A stretch of 64,000 nt of DNA from Parabacteroides chongii (GTDB lineage: Bacteria; Bacteroidota; Bacteroidia; Bacteroidales; Tannerellaceae): positions 1,892,501 to 1,956,500 of the forward strand of contig NZ_CP120849.1 of the NCBI RefSeq assembly GCF_029581355.1, given 5' to 3'. The translations under genes were made by a program, and so were the position numbers. Positions within the stretch are counted from its first letter, which is position 1. The number at the start of each line of letters is the position of its first letter. Below the pieces are notes generated by a model. The model was not told where the DNA came from, searched no databases, and saw only the letters and a program-made list of their open reading frames with translations. This document shows, one piece after another, positions 45,096 through 55,117 of the stretch.

Positions 45096-46787
45096 TTACT
45101 TAACCAAGTTAGCGAATTCGCTGTTAGTTGCATATTTAGCAAATTCCAGGTCGATAGCAGCTTCTTTAGCCAGAGCTTTGTCTTTTGCGATAGCAGCTTT
45201 CAGGTTGCTTACAACGCCGTTTGCGTCGTTTGTACGAGCAGCAACAACAGCTTTCAGGTAAGAAGTAGTAGCATCAGGATTAGCAACAGCATTCAGAGTC
45301 TGAGATGCTTTGCTGTAATCTTTTACTAACAACTGAGCCAAAGCAGCGTTGTTTGTCTTAACAGAACCGAAAGAGTTAACAGCCTTAGCATATTCGCCTT
45401 GTTCCAGATAAAGAACACCCAGAGCTTCGCCTAATTCAGCTACACCTGCAGCGTTACCGAACAATTGCTGAGCTTTAGCCTGGTCACCCTTAGTCAGAGC
45501 GATAAGACCTAAGTTCATGTTAGCTTCGTTGTTAGCCTTAACAGAGTTAGATTTGTTGAACATCTGTTCAGCCTTAGCCAGGTCACCAGCCTTGAATGCC
45601 ATCATACCGATGTTGTTCCAAGTGCGGTAGCAGTTAGGATACAGTTCAGAAGCTTTTGTATAGATAGCCATCTTTTCACCATCGTTGTTAGTCAGAGTAG
45701 CAGCATACAAAATTTCTTCGATGTTCAGTTCTGCAGGGTTGCTCTTAGCCAATGCGCTGATTTCGTCGTCAGACTTACCGATGATTTCGATGTTAGCAGT
45801 CAAACGAGAACGACGCAACTGAGGTAAGATAGTTTCTGCCAAATCAGAATATACAGCAGAGATGTTTTTGATTTCTTTTTCTCTTGTTTCAGGATCCTGG
45901 TACATAGAGATAACTCTTAATACGAGGTCTTTATCCTGCAGGTTAGAAGCAGATACCAATTCTTTGAAGCCTTCCCAGTCCTGAGCAGTGTAACGTGCAT
46001 CAACCGGAGCATCAACTTTCATTTTCTTCAATTCTTTAGCCAGATATTTAGAAGTGTTACCTTCACGTCTTTCAGCCAAACCAGTGTTCAGTTTAACACC
46101 ACCATCAGGAGATGCATAAGCAGAAATTTCGATTGCTACATTCTGGTTAGGAGCTTCGTCTGCATTTTTTACCAAGTCTTTCCAATCTTTGATAGATGTA
46201 GAGTTCAGTTCTTTTGAACGAAGTTCAGCCTGCTGGATCAAGAACATGATGTTTGCATCGTGAGCTTCTTTGATGATACGCTGGAATTTGTCAGCAGCGA
46301 TAGCAGCAGTTGCAGTAGCAGCGTCAGCCAGTTCAGAAGTTGCGATTACTCCTTCACCGATCTTTACGTCCGGTAATTTAACTGTTTTGTTTTTGATTTT
46401 TGCATCGAAAGTCAGATACAATTCTGATTTTTTCATTTCAGGTTTGTAAGTGAAAGCAGATTTCATGGTTACGTTAGCACCTTCTTTCTGCGGGATAACC
46501 TGATTGTTACCTTTTACTTTCTCACCCTGATAAGTGTAAGATGTTCCCCATGCTTCACCACCGGCATAACGAAGAACCGGAGTTACTGTTACTGTAGCTT
46601 TTTTGTTGAACCATTTTGCAGGGAAAGTCGCGTTGATAGTCACGGGTACTTTGCCTCCGATAGCCTCAAGCGGCTGCGGCTCAGCTTTGATGTACTCTTC
46701 AGCTAGCGGTTTCAACTTGTTTGAACAAGAAGAAAGGGTTAAAATTGCTGCCATTACAAAGAATGACAATAAAAACTTTTTGTTCAT
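45096..46787 (-). CDS. TPR lipoprotein with OmpA-like segment
   Basis: A 563-residue lipoprotein with lipobox LSSC (Cys21). Residues about 40-160 are beta-rich; about 165-260 contain an OmpA/MotB-like stretch (VAIEISAYASPDGG...NTGLAERREGNTSKYL). The C-terminal half (about 360-560) holds TPR-like helical pairs (YRTWNNIGMMAFKAGDLAKAEQMF, NLGLIALTKGDQAKAQQLF). Codon bias is toward frequent codons, suggesting high expression. Probably an abundant periplasmic outer-membrane lipoprotein linking to peptidoglycan. No specific name assigned. Confidence 0.8.
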   Translation of the reverse strand: MNKKFLLSFFVMAAILTLSSCSNKLKPLAEEYIKAEPQPLEAIGGKVPVTINATFPAKWFNKKATVTVTPVLRYAGGEAWGTSYTYQGEKVKGNNQVIPQKEGANVTMKSAFTYKPEMKKSELYLTFDAKIKNKTVKLPDVKIGEGVIATSELADAATATAAIAADKFQRIIKEAHDANIMFLIQQAELRSKELNSTSIKDWKDLVKNADEAPNQNVAIEISAYASPDGGVKLNTGLAERREGNTSKYLAKELKKMKVDAPVDARYTAQDWEGFKELVSASNLQDKDLVLRVISMYQDPETREKEIKNISAVYSDLAETILPQLRRSRLTANIEIIGKSDDEISALAKSNPAELNIEEILYAATLTNNDGEKMAIYTKASELYPNCYRTWNNIGMMAFKAGDLAKAEQMFNKSNSVKANNEANMNLGLIALTKGDQAKAQQLFGNAAGVAELGEALGVLYLEQGEYAKAVNSFGSVKTNNAALAQLLVKDYSKASQTLNAVANPDATTSYLKAVVAARTNDANGVVSNLKAAIAKDKALAKEAAIDLEFAKYATNSEFANLVK

Positions 46788-46858
46788 AATTTGATGTAAG
46801 TTTAAAATGTTACTATGTTTATATATTCACTTTCAATTGTCCCTTAGCCATCAAAGTG

Positions 46859-46897
46859 CAAAACTAAAGCATTTTTTTGTTATGAATAGCAAAGATA
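46859..46897 (-). promoter_or_regulatory. Promoter region of the TPR lipoprotein gene
   Basis: Two -7-like boxes occur on the minus strand: TAGTTTTG (46859-46866) and TATCTTTG (46890-46897). The 304-base gap 46788-47091 otherwise contains only AT-rich leader and the 3' flank of the protease gene; no other feature was seen. Confidence 0.45.
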
Positions 46898-47091
46898 CGA
46901 TAAAATCTTTCTAATTAATACTTATTAATGAATCCATGTCTCTTTTTTCCTTAAAAAGTACATAAGATACAGAATTTACGGACGTTTTAATAGCATTCGT
47001 CCGATTGTATTTTAGTTAAATTTTCGTGTTTCGTTTCTCTTTGTATGTCTTGTTATGCTTTGTTTGATGTACTCTTATTGTTTATTTTTGA

Positions 47092-49320
47092 CTAAAATAA
47101 AATCTTTTGCGTAAAACTGTCCTTGTCGGAGGTGATCTGTACCAGATAAATGCCCGGCCCGGCACCTGTTACTACGATCGTATTTTCTCCGCTATGGACA
47201 ATCCCGTTTTGTAACCTGGTCCCATTCATGGATATGATTGAATATCGGGCTTCTCGGATAGTGGCAGGTAACAGGATATGGACTGTTTTGGATGCTGCTT
47301 CCGTGAATATGCGGATGGGATTGTTGTTGTCGATGGATGTGTTGGCTGATGCCGTATTGTATTGGATGACAGGATCGATGAACAGGGACGTGCTCATTGG
47401 TGAAGCCGGATGGGCGGAAGCCTCTGTCCATTGGCCTTGATAGTTGATCCATGCCGTGTTTTTGCTTGTTTCCCCTTTCGGAAGGTTATAGGCAGAGAAA
47501 GAAGTGCCGGCGGTAGCTGTCCTGATCTTATAGCCGACAAAGAAACTGCCTGATACATCTACCGGTTCGGAAAAAGTGATAAACGATTCCTGATCACGAC
47601 TCAATGGCTTGATGGAGTCGATAAAATCTATTTTGTTATTGGTGGTTACGAACGATGGTCTGAATGATTCGGTATGCAACAGTGTTTCCGGTTTGCCGGA
47701 GCCGCTGTAGACGGTGATCTCTACGTCTATTTCTTTATCTTGGGTGATGGCCGGATTCACGATATATGTGCCGTATACTTTTGCTTCTCCGGTTATTTTA
47801 TAAGCCTCGGCAAACTCGTTCATATTCAGTGAATTGTTTCCGAATGCCGGACCGGTCCCGGGAGAGGGCAGAGGAGTGGCTTCTATTTTCTCCGCTTTTC
47901 CGCTTTCCTTTATGTTGCTCAGACGAATGCAGGGGGTTGCACTGTAAGGATCGAGACCTTTGCAGGTGCGTCCTGTGTTTGTTCCGGCGGGGTCGAGCCA
48001 TGTTTTCAGTTGTTTGTCGGCATCGGTAGATGCTTCCCAGCTTTGGCTTAGGGCAAAATAGAAATCGTTATAAGGTGCCGGGCAGCTGGATTCGCCTCCC
48101 GACAATCCCCCGATAAGCTGGTTGTTGCTGTCAAACAGTCCGGAGCCGGAAGAACCGCCGGCTGTGCTGCCGCTTGTCCATTCTTTCACATGCCAGTGTC
48201 CGTTCTTTATAAAGTCCATTCCGGGATAGGTCGCCGATTCAACTAGCTTAGTCGTGTTGACCCGCTTTACGGAACCTCCCGGATGGTGTATTCCTGCGTA
48301 AGGGGCGGTTCCCTCGTCTTTTGCATTCCATCCGGCATAATAAGGTTGATAATAGGCCGGAGGTGTCTCTTTTAGTTCCAGCAATGCCATGTCTGTACTT
48401 TCATTGGTTGCCCTGAAACGGGCGGAAGCCATCGACATCTCTTCCGTTCCCCTCATGACCGGGTCGCAAAGAGGACTTTCGTAATTGAAGAATGTGACGA
48501 TATTTCCGGCGATCGTTTCATAGTCCGGATTGGTAATTGTGAATTGATTGTTCAGGCAATGTGACGCTGTTAACAGATAGGGTTTACCATCATTTAATGT
48601 ATTATTAATTAACGTACCCGAACAGGCATTTTCGCCATTGATGATGATCAGCACGACACTGCGGCCAATGTCATTATATTTGTCTGTAGTGTCCTGATAG
48701 CATACCAACGGCTTCATACACCAATGGTAGATGGTGCTGTGCCCTTTGGGTTCGTATCCTCTGAGATTGCGGTAGTCATGGTTTACTTCACCTACTTTCA
48801 GTCTGCCGTGGAACGGGACGTTGGCAGGTTCCTGGTATTCGATAATCAGTTCGTCACCCTGGACCGGCGAGACGGGAAGCTTGTTTAATTCGGAGTTATT
48901 CAAATGGTTAAATGCTCCCAGAATATGGGTCTGGTCCGGGTTGTAGAGGAATAGCTGGGCACCTTCCGGTATCTCGTATTCGGAGAATAAGACATTGATA
49001 GAGTAGGCTCCTTCCGACCGTATCCCCAGCCGCCATACGCGGGTACCGTCTGCTCCTGTGAACCAGTTACCCGAATTTTCCGGAGTAAAGTCTGTCATGA
49101 ATTTATAAGCGAAATGGAATCCGCTGCGCAAGTCACTTTCATTCAGCGAGTCGATCCGTAATTGTTCGGCAACATCGAAAGGCGGCATTTCCTTGAATTG
49201 TGTTCCTGACCGGGTGTTGAGAGTCGACAACGGAAGAGGTTTGCCTCCGTGGCTGACCTGGCTTATCATGTGGTTGGCTGACAATAAACACAGGATGAAA
49301 AGGGTGACTAGCTTTTTCAT
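47092..49320 (-). CDS. Secreted trypsin-like serine endopeptidase with T9SS-type C-terminal domain
   Basis: A 742-residue exported protease resembling lysyl endopeptidases. It has a signal peptide (to about residue 20) and a beta-rich prodomain (to about 200). The S1-like catalytic domain carries His254 (LLTASHCL), Asp310 (ESTDMALLEL) and Ser391 (AGGSSGSGLF). The C-terminal 75 residues (IRIFTEAASKTVHILLPA... ending YLVQITSDKDSFTQKILF, positions about 668-742) are a type A sorting domain for the type IX secretion system. It is therefore expected to be secreted or anchored at the surface. Lys-specificity is inferred. Confidence 0.85.
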   Translation of the reverse strand: MKKLVTLFILCLLSANHMISQVSHGGKPLPLSTLNTRSGTQFKEMPPFDVAEQLRIDSLNESDLRSGFHFAYKFMTDFTPENSGNWFTGADGTRVWRLGIRSEGAYSINVLFSEYEIPEGAQLFLYNPDQTHILGAFNHLNNSELNKLPVSPVQGDELIIEYQEPANVPFHGRLKVGEVNHDYRNLRGYEPKGHSTIYHWCMKPLVCYQDTTDKYNDIGRSVVLIIINGENACSGTLINNTLNDGKPYLLTASHCLNNQFTITNPDYETIAGNIVTFFNYESPLCDPVMRGTEEMSMASARFRATNESTDMALLELKETPPAYYQPYYAGWNAKDEGTAPYAGIHHPGGSVKRVNTTKLVESATYPGMDFIKNGHWHVKEWTSGSTAGGSSGSGLFDSNNQLIGGLSGGESSCPAPYNDFYFALSQSWEASTDADKQLKTWLDPAGTNTGRTCKGLDPYSATPCIRLSNIKESGKAEKIEATPLPSPGTGPAFGNNSLNMNEFAEAYKITGEAKVYGTYIVNPAITQDKEIDVEITVYSGSGKPETLLHTESFRPSFVTTNNKIDFIDSIKPLSRDQESFITFSEPVDVSGSFFVGYKIRTATAGTSFSAYNLPKGETSKNTAWINYQGQWTEASAHPASPMSTSLFIDPVIQYNTASANTSIDNNNPIRIFTEAASKTVHILLPATIREARYSIISMNGTRLQNGIVHSGENTIVVTGAGPGIYLVQITSDKDSFTQKILF

Positions 49321-49327
49321 ATACCTG

Positions 49328-49335
49328 CAAATATA
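49328..49335 (-). promoter_or_regulatory. Promoter element of the protease gene
   Basis: Minus-strand TATATTTG, a TAnnTTTG match only 7 bases before the ATG. This would give a nearly leaderless transcript. Confidence 0.45.
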
Positions 49336-49411
49336 TGTTTTTCTTTTAACAATTTAATTGTTTCCGGTGAACAAATTTGTGAAAGCACTCCCGTATTTCG
49401 TGATTTTTATC

Positions 49412-49419
49412 TAAGTTTG
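49412..49419 (+). promoter_or_regulatory. Promoter element of the fumarase gene
   Basis: TAAGTTTG matches TAnnTTTG, 62 bases before the fumarase ATG. Confidence 0.5.
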
Positions 49420-49481
49420 CCAAGCGAAAAGAATGATTCTGAATTTGTAAAACCAATATTACATAATTAAATAATAAAGAT

Positions 49482-51122
49482 ATGGCAACACCTCCTTTCA
49501 AGTATCAGGCACCGTTCCCACTCGGACCGGATACAACAGAGTATTATCTGCTTACAAAAGATTATGTATCGGTATCCGAATTTGAAGGACAGCCGATGCT
49601 GAAAATTGCAAAAGAAGGACTTACAGCGATGGCTAACGCTGCTTTCCGTGATGTGGCTTTCATGCTTCGTCCCGAGCACAACGAACAGGTAGCTAAGATC
49701 CTGAGCGATCCGGAAGCCAGCGACAACGATAAGTTCGTGGCATTGACTTTCCTGCGTAATGCGGAAGTATCTGCAAAAGGACAGCTTCCTTTCTGCCAGG
49801 ATACCGGTACGGCTATTATCCACGGTGAAAAAGGCCAGCATGTATGGACTGGATATTGTGATGAAGAAGCGCTTTCTTTAGGTGTTTACAAAACTTATAC
49901 GGAAGAAAACCTGCGTTATTCACAGAATGCTCCTTTAAATATGTACGACGAGGTAAATACGAAATGTAACTTACCTGCACAGATCGACATCGAAGCTACT
50001 GAAGGTATGGAATATAAATTCCTCTGTGTAGCTAAAGGCGGTGGTTCTGCCAACAAGACTTATCTGTTCCAGGAAACAAAAGCGATCCTGAACCCGGCTA
50101 CCCTGGTTCCGTTCCTGGTAGAAAAAATGAAGACATTGGGTACGGCTGCTTGCCCTCCTTATCATATTGCGTTCGTTATCGGTGGTACTTCTGCTGAAAA
50201 GAACCTGTTGACAGTGAAGCTGGCTTCTACTCATTATTACGACAACTTGCCTACAAGCGGTAACGAAGGCGGACAGGCTTTCCGTGATATCGAATTGGAA
50301 AAACAGGTACTGGAAGCCGCTCACAACATCGGTTTGGGTGCCCAGTTCGGCGGTAAGTATTATGCGCACGACGTTCGTATCGTTCGTCTACCCCGCCACG
50401 GTGCTTCTTGCCCGGTAGGTATGGGTGTTTCCTGTTCTGCCGACCGTAACATCAAATGTAAGATCAATAAAGACGGTATCTGGATCGAAAAGATGGATTC
50501 AAATCCTGGCCGTCTGATCCCAGAGGAATTGCGTAAGGCCGGTGAAGGTAATGCTGTAAAGATCAATTTGAACCAGCCGATGGCTGATATCCTGAAAGAA
50601 CTGACTAAATATCCGGTATCGACTCGCCTTTCTCTGAGCGGAACGATCGTGGTAGGTCGCGACATTGCGCACGCTAAACTGAAAGAACGTATTGATAAAG
50701 GGGAAGGTCTGCCTCAATACATCAAAGATCATCCTATTTATTATGCAGGTCCTGCCAAGACTCCGGCTGGAATGGCTTCCGGTTCTTTCGGCCCGACAAC
50801 TGCCGGTCGTATGGACTCGTATGTCGACCTGTTCCAGGACAATGGCGGTAGCATGATCATGATTGCCAAGGGTAACCGTAGCCAGCAGGTTACAGATGCC
50901 TGTCAGAAGCATGGTGGTTTCTACCTCGGTAGTATCGGTGGTCCGGCTGCTATCCTTGCACAGGAAAGCATCAAGAAGGTAGAATGTCTGGAATATCCTG
51001 AACTGGGAATGGAAGCAATCTGGAAGATCGAAGTAGAAGACTTCCCTGCATTTATTCTGGTTGACGATAAAGGCAATGATTTCTTCAAACAGCTGAAGCC
51101 ACGTTGCTCTTGCAGTAAATAA
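49482..51122 (+). CDS. fum: Class I (iron-sulfur) fumarate hydratase
   Basis: A 546-residue enzyme interconverting fumarate and malate with an oxygen-sensitive [4Fe-4S] cluster. The alpha-type region includes [15 protein letters not shown] with a cluster cysteine, [11 protein letters not shown] and [15 protein letters not shown]. The C-terminal beta-type region has [31 protein letters not shown]. Length fits the single-chain FumA/FumB type. In Bacteroidales it acts in the reductive branch leading to succinate. Confidence 0.95.
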   Translation: MATPPFKYQAPFPLGPDTTEYYLLTKDYVSVSEFEGQPMLKIAKEGLTAMANAAFRDVAFMLRPEHNEQVAKILSDPEASDNDKFVALTFLRNAEVSAKGQLPFCQDTGTAIIHGEKGQHVWTGYCDEEALSLGVYKTYTEENLRYSQNAPLNMYDEVNTKCNLPAQIDIEATEGMEYKFLCVAKGGGSANKTYLFQETKAILNPATLVPFLVEKMKTLGTAACPPYHIAFVIGGTSAEKNLLTVKLASTHYYDNLPTSGNEGGQAFRDIELEKQVLEAAHNIGLGAQFGGKYYAHDVRIVRLPRHGASCPVGMGVSCSADRNIKCKINKDGIWIEKMDSNPGRLIPEELRKAGEGNAVKINLNQPMADILKELTKYPVSTRLSLSGTIVVGRDIAHAKLKERIDKGEGLPQYIKDHPIYYAGPAKTPAGMASGSFGPTTAGRMDSYVDLFQDNGGSMIMIAKGNRSQQVTDACQKHGGFYLGSIGGPAAILAQESIKKVECLEYPELGMEAIWKIEVEDFPAFILVDDKGNDFFKQLKPRCSCSK

Positions 51123-51144
51123 GACTAATTCATTATAAGAGGTG

Positions 51145-51177
51145 AAAGCTGCTCCATTCTGTGGGGCAGCTTTTTTT
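51145..51177 (+). terminator. Terminator of the fumarase gene
   Basis: AAAGCTGCTCC (51145-51155) pairs with GGGGCAGCTTT (51163-51173, one G-T wobble), followed by a T-run. Confidence 0.85.
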
Positions 51178-51232
51178 CATGCTGAAGAATTACCAGTGTC
51201 CTGTTTTCTTTCCCCTTGATAACGATAACAAA

Positions 51233-51265
51233 AAAAGAGCCATCCTGTCGCAGGATAGCTCTTTT
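51233..51265 (-). terminator. Terminator of pnp
   Basis: Arms 51233-51247 and 51251-51265 form a 15-bp stem with one mismatch and a 3-base loop. The A-run at 51230-51236 reads as a T-run on the minus strand. Confidence 0.85.
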
Positions 51266-51292
51266 ATATATAATGTATAAGAAAGTCGTTTA

Positions 51293-53539
51293 TTAATAAC
51301 GATCGTTACGACGGTCTCCGCGATCTCCACGGTCACCACGATCCTGACGAGGACCACGGTCTCCGCGATCACCACGTTCCGGTCTCGGACCTCTTTCGGG
51401 TCTCGGCGGACGTTCTTCGTAACCTTCCGGTTTCGGCAGCAATACCTTGCGTGAAAGTTTGAACTTACCGGTCTTTGCATCGATGTCTACCAGTTTCACC
51501 TGAATAGTATCACCTTCTTTCAAACCAGCCTGTTCAACTGTTTCCAGACGAGCCCAGTCGATTTCAGAGATGTGCAGCAAACCGTCTTTGCCCGGCATAA
51601 ATTCAACGAATGCACCGTAAGGCATGATAGAAGAGATCTTTCCTTCATATACTTCGCCGATTTCAGGAACGGCAACGATACCCTTGATCGCTCTGATAGC
51701 AGCATCGATCGTATCTTTGTTTGTTCCGGAGATTTCGATCTTACCAAAACCGTCCACTTCTTCGATTGTGATAACAGCACCTGTCTTTTCCTGGATACCC
51801 TGGATAATCTTTCCACCCGGGCCGATCACTGCGCCGATGAACTCTTTGCCGATCGTCATCGATTCGATGCGCGGAGCATGCGGTTTCAGTTCAGCACGTG
51901 TCTCCGGCTGAGCTTCCATGATCTTTCCTAAGATGTGCATACGGCCTTCTCTTGCCTGAGCCAGTGCGTTTTCAAGGATTTCGTATGACAAACCGTCAAC
52001 CTTGATGTCCATCTGAGTGGCAGTGATACCGTCTGCTGTACCTGTTACTTTGAAGTCCATATCTCCCAGGTGGTCTTCGTCTCCCAGGATATCCGACAGG
52101 ATAGCGTAGTTTTGACCTTTGTTCTCAGAGATAAGCCCCATTGCGATGCCTGATACCGGTTTCTTCATCGGAACGCCGGCATCTCTCAATGCCAGTGTAC
52201 CGGCGCAAACAGTTGCCATAGAAGAAGAACCGTTTGATTCGAGGATATCGGAGATTACGCGTACAACGTAAGGATAATTATCCGGGATCATGCGCTTCAA
52301 AGCACGGTGAGCCAGGTTACCATGACCTACTTCGCGACGTCCTACACCACGTGATGCTTTTGCTTCACCGGTAGAGAACGGAGGGAAATTATAATGTAAT
52401 AAGAAACGTTCCTTGCTGTGGTTCAGTACGTCGTCAATCATTTTCTCGTCGGCTTTGGTACCGAGTGTAACAGTTGTCAACGACTGAGTTTCACCACGTG
52501 TGAAGACTGCAGATCCGTGAGGTCCCGGAAGATAATCCGTTTCGATCCAAATCGGACGAATTTCTGTTGTCTTACGACCGTCCAGACGCTTTCCTTCGTC
52601 GAGGATAGCACGGCGCATGGCCTCTTTTTCTACATCGTGGTAGTAACGGCCGATCATTTCAGCCTTGGCTTCCAGCTCTTCTTCAGAGAAGTTAGCTTTA
52701 TATTCTTCTACGATTGCCTGGAAAGCATCGAAGCGCTGGTGTTTGTCCGTACCGGATGTAGCAACAGCATATGCTTTTGCGAAACATTTATCATGTACAT
52801 CTTTGCGCAGTTCTTCGTCATTTTCTTCGTGGCAGTATTCGCGTTTAACGAGTTTGCCGCAAGCTTCCGACAGTTCAAGCTGAGCCTGGCACTGTGCTTT
52901 GATAGCTTCGTGAGCCACTTTGATTGCTTCCAGCATTTCAGATTCCTGAACTTCTGCCATTTCACCTTCCACCATCATGATGTTGTCGATAGTAGCAGCA
53001 ACCATCATGTCGATATCAGCTTTTTCCAATTCAGAGAATGTCGGGTTGATGATAAATTTACCGTCGACACGTGCTACGCGAACTTCAGAAATCGGTCCGT
53101 TGAAAGGTATATCGGATACTGCCAAAGCAGCAGATGCTGCTAAACCAGCCAGAGCATCCGGCATATCTTCGCCGTCAGCAGAGAATAATATAACGTTTAC
53201 ATATACTTCTGCGTGGTAATTGTCCGGGAATAACGGACGCAACGCGCGGTCTACGAGGCGCGATGTCAGGATTTCGTAATCCGAAGCCTTTCCTTCTCTT
53301 TTTGTAAAACCTCCGGGAAAACGGCCAAATGCGGAGTACTTTTCTTTGTATTCAACTTGCAGCGGCATGAAGTCAACACCGGGATTTGCATCTTTAGCGG
53401 CACAAACAGTAGCCAGCAACACTGTGTTGCCCATACGAACGGTAACCGCACCGTCCGCCTGTTTTGCCAACTTCCCGGTCTCGATGGTGATGGTTCTTCC
53501 ATCAGCCAACTCGATCGTCTTGTTAATTGGATTAAGCAT
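51293..53539 (-). CDS. pnp: Polyribonucleotide nucleotidyltransferase (PNPase)
   Basis: A 748-residue 3'-5' phosphorolytic exoribonuclease. Two RNase PH domains (for example [17 protein letters not shown] and the [17 protein letters not shown] active-site region) are followed by a KH domain ([16 protein letters not shown]) and an S1 domain ([20 protein letters not shown]). The C-terminal 45 residues form an Arg/Gly/Asp-rich tail with repeats of RGDRGD, an extension beyond the usual core that may bind RNA. Monocistronic with promoter and terminator. Confidence 0.97.
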   Translation of the reverse strand: MLNPINKTIELADGRTITIETGKLAKQADGAVTVRMGNTVLLATVCAAKDANPGVDFMPLQVEYKEKYSAFGRFPGGFTKREGKASDYEILTSRLVDRALRPLFPDNYHAEVYVNVILFSADGEDMPDALAGLAASAALAVSDIPFNGPISEVRVARVDGKFIINPTFSELEKADIDMMVAATIDNIMMVEGEMAEVQESEMLEAIKVAHEAIKAQCQAQLELSEACGKLVKREYCHEENDEELRKDVHDKCFAKAYAVATSGTDKHQRFDAFQAIVEEYKANFSEEELEAKAEMIGRYYHDVEKEAMRRAILDEGKRLDGRKTTEIRPIWIETDYLPGPHGSAVFTRGETQSLTTVTLGTKADEKMIDDVLNHSKERFLLHYNFPPFSTGEAKASRGVGRREVGHGNLAHRALKRMIPDNYPYVVRVISDILESNGSSSMATVCAGTLALRDAGVPMKKPVSGIAMGLISENKGQNYAILSDILGDEDHLGDMDFKVTGTADGITATQMDIKVDGLSYEILENALAQAREGRMHILGKIMEAQPETRAELKPHAPRIESMTIGKEFIGAVIGPGGKIIQGIQEKTGAVITIEEVDGFGKIEISGTNKDTIDAAIRAIKGIVAVPEIGEVYEGKISSIMPYGAFVEFMPGKDGLLHISEIDWARLETVEQAGLKEGDTIQVKLVDIDAKTGKFKLSRKVLLPKPEGYEERPPRPERGPRPERGDRGDRGPRQDRGDRGDRGDRRNDRY

Positions 53540-53577
53540 AATCTTCTTTCTTATTTTTCTATCTGTAAAAATTGGTG

Positions 53578-53585
53578 CAAATGTA
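53578..53585 (-). promoter_or_regulatory. pnp -7 promoter element
   Basis: Minus-strand TACATTTG, a TAnnTTTG match 38 bases before the pnp ATG. Confidence 0.55.
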
Positions 53586-53701
53586 ATGAAAGTTTGCCTG
53601 TAAACACGTGAAAATGAAAATAAAAAACATCAGAAAAGCCCTTTTTTATAAAAATAAAGGGAAGATTTCACGAATAATAGTGCCACAATTGTAAAATAAT
53701 G

Positions 53702-53709
53702 TATATTTG
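53702..53709 (+). promoter_or_regulatory. Promoter element of the DUF4369 lipoprotein gene
   Basis: TATATTTG matches TAnnTTTG, 30 bases upstream of ATG 53740. Confidence 0.5.
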
Positions 53710-53739
53710 CATCGGAATTACGAACATTGTAAAGAAAAA

Positions 53740-54924
53740 ATGATGAAACAAATATCTGCAAAGTCACAGTCCGTTATCGGAGTATGGTTACTGTTTGTTG
53801 TCGGGATATGTATATTGCTATTCACGGCCTGTAACAACACGTCCGATTTTACAGTGAAAGGAGTTGTATCCGGAGCTGATGGTCAGACCATGTATTTGGA
53901 AAACGTCGGCATATCGAATGTCGAACTGATAGATTCTGTTAAGCTCACGGCGGCAGGTAAGTTTAAATTTACGCATAAGCGTCCGGATTTTCCGGATTTC
54001 TATCGTCTGCGTCTGAACAATCAGAAGATTAATTTCTCGATCGATTCGGTGGAGACGATTACGATTGCAGCCGATGCCGGAACGTTCGCCACCTCTTATT
54101 CGGTGGAAGGTTCTGAAAACTGTAAGGCTATTAAGGCGATTACATTGGCGCAGCTGGATGCCAATCAGGCCATCGGTAAGTTACGTAAAGAATATGAAGA
54201 TAAGCATATTGCAGATACGACATACCGTGCGAGAATTATAGAAACAGCTGAAGCTTACAAAGAGGTTGCCCGCAAATATATTTATTCGGCTCCGATGTCT
54301 ACTGCTGCTTATTATGCTTTGTTTCAGCAAATCGACGGTCTGTTATTCTTTGATTTATACGATCGGAATGATGTGAAAGCTTATGGCGCGGTTGCTACCA
54401 GCTACGACCATTTTTATCCGGGCAGTCCGCGTTCAAAACATCTGTATAACCTGACGCTGCAGTCTATGAAGGTACTTCGTGCCCAGCGTCCGGTAAATTT
54501 GGATGATGTTAAAACGACTGAAATCAGTTTCTTGGATATCGAATTGCCGAATCTGAAAGGGGAGGTGGTTAAACTCTCTTCTGTTGCAGAAGGAAAGCCC
54601 GTGATCATTAATTTTACGGCTTACCAGGCAGAATGGTCTCCGGCACTGAATATGGCTTTGGGTGAAATCTATACAAAGTATCATGGTCAGGGACTGGATA
54701 TCTATCAGGTCTCTTTGGATTCTGATGCCCATTTCTGGAAGAATGCCGCTTCAAATCTTCCCTGGGTGGCTGTGCGTGATCCGCAGTCGGTTTATTCTCA
54801 GATCGCAGGACTGTATAATGTAAAGCAACTGCCTGCTATCTTTATCCTGGATCGTAAAGGTAATTTGGTGAAACGGGTAGACGATGTGAAAAACCTGGAA
54901 GCGGATGTAAAAGCGGTACTTTAA
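53740..54924 (+). CDS. DUF4369/thioredoxin-fold lipoprotein lacking CxxC
   Basis: A 394-residue predicted lipoprotein with a long signal anchor ending FTAC. ATG 53740 or 53743 starts the protein; the frame from 53707 runs through the promoter. An N-terminal DUF4369-like beta domain (FTVKGVVSGADGQTMYLENV) and a helical middle precede a TlpA/AhpC-like thioredoxin fold (KPVIINFTAYQAEWSPALN, LPAIFILDRKGNLVKRV). At the position of the usual WCxxC the sequence reads EWSPAL, with no cysteine. Disulfide exchange is therefore unlikely, and a binding or structural role is more probable. Confidence 0.83.
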   Translation: MMKQISAKSQSVIGVWLLFVVGICILLFTACNNTSDFTVKGVVSGADGQTMYLENVGISNVELIDSVKLTAAGKFKFTHKRPDFPDFYRLRLNNQKINFSIDSVETITIAADAGTFATSYSVEGSENCKAIKAITLAQLDANQAIGKLRKEYEDKHIADTTYRARIIETAEAYKEVARKYIYSAPMSTAAYYALFQQIDGLLFFDLYDRNDVKAYGAVATSYDHFYPGSPRSKHLYNLTLQSMKVLRAQRPVNLDDVKTTEISFLDIELPNLKGEVVKLSSVAEGKPVIINFTAYQAEWSPALNMALGEIYTKYHGQGLDIYQVSLDSDAHFWKNAASNLPWVAVRDPQSVYSQIAGLYNVKQLPAIFILDRKGNLVKRVDDVKNLEADVKAVL

Positions 54925-54973
54925 TGTAGTACGCTAGTAATCAGATTTATATGTTGTAAAGCACTTGCGACGG

Positions 54974-55005
54974 TTTGTGCATCTTGAAAAGATGTCTTAT
55001 CTTTG
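54974..55005 (+). promoter_or_regulatory. greA promoter
   Basis: TTTG (54974-54977), 20 bases, then TATCTTTG (54998-55005): a good Bacteroidota -33/-7 pair. It lies 113 bases before the greA ATG, leaving a leader of roughly 105 bases. Confidence 0.7.
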
Positions 55006-55030
55006 CAATGTTTAAAATAGATAGAAAGAG

Positions 55031-55066
55031 GAGTTCCGGCCATGTTCTGGTCGGGATTCTTTTTTT
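55031..55066 (+). terminator. Terminator-like hairpin in the greA leader
   Basis: GAGTTCCGGCCA and TGGTCGGGATTC pair imperfectly (several G-T wobbles) around TGTTC and are followed by TCTTTTTTT. It lies between the greA promoter and its ribosome binding site, so it could end a short leader RNA of about 50-60 nt or attenuate greA. Confidence 0.55.
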
Positions 55067-55104
55067 ATTATGTGGTATAAATATTAATTTAATAATCAAT
55101 AATT

Positions 55105-55110
55105 AGGAGG
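55105..55110 (+). promoter_or_regulatory. Strong Shine-Dalgarno of greA
   Basis: AGGAGG, 7 bases before the ATG at 55118. This is unusual in the window, where most genes have weak or no SD, and it fixes the greA start. Confidence 0.75.
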
Positions 55111-55117
55111 ATTTAGT

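Noticed and set aside
53702..53739. Start of the DUF4369 protein at 53707
   Set aside because: That start lies within the promoter element TATATTTG and would put a polar extension before the signal peptide.
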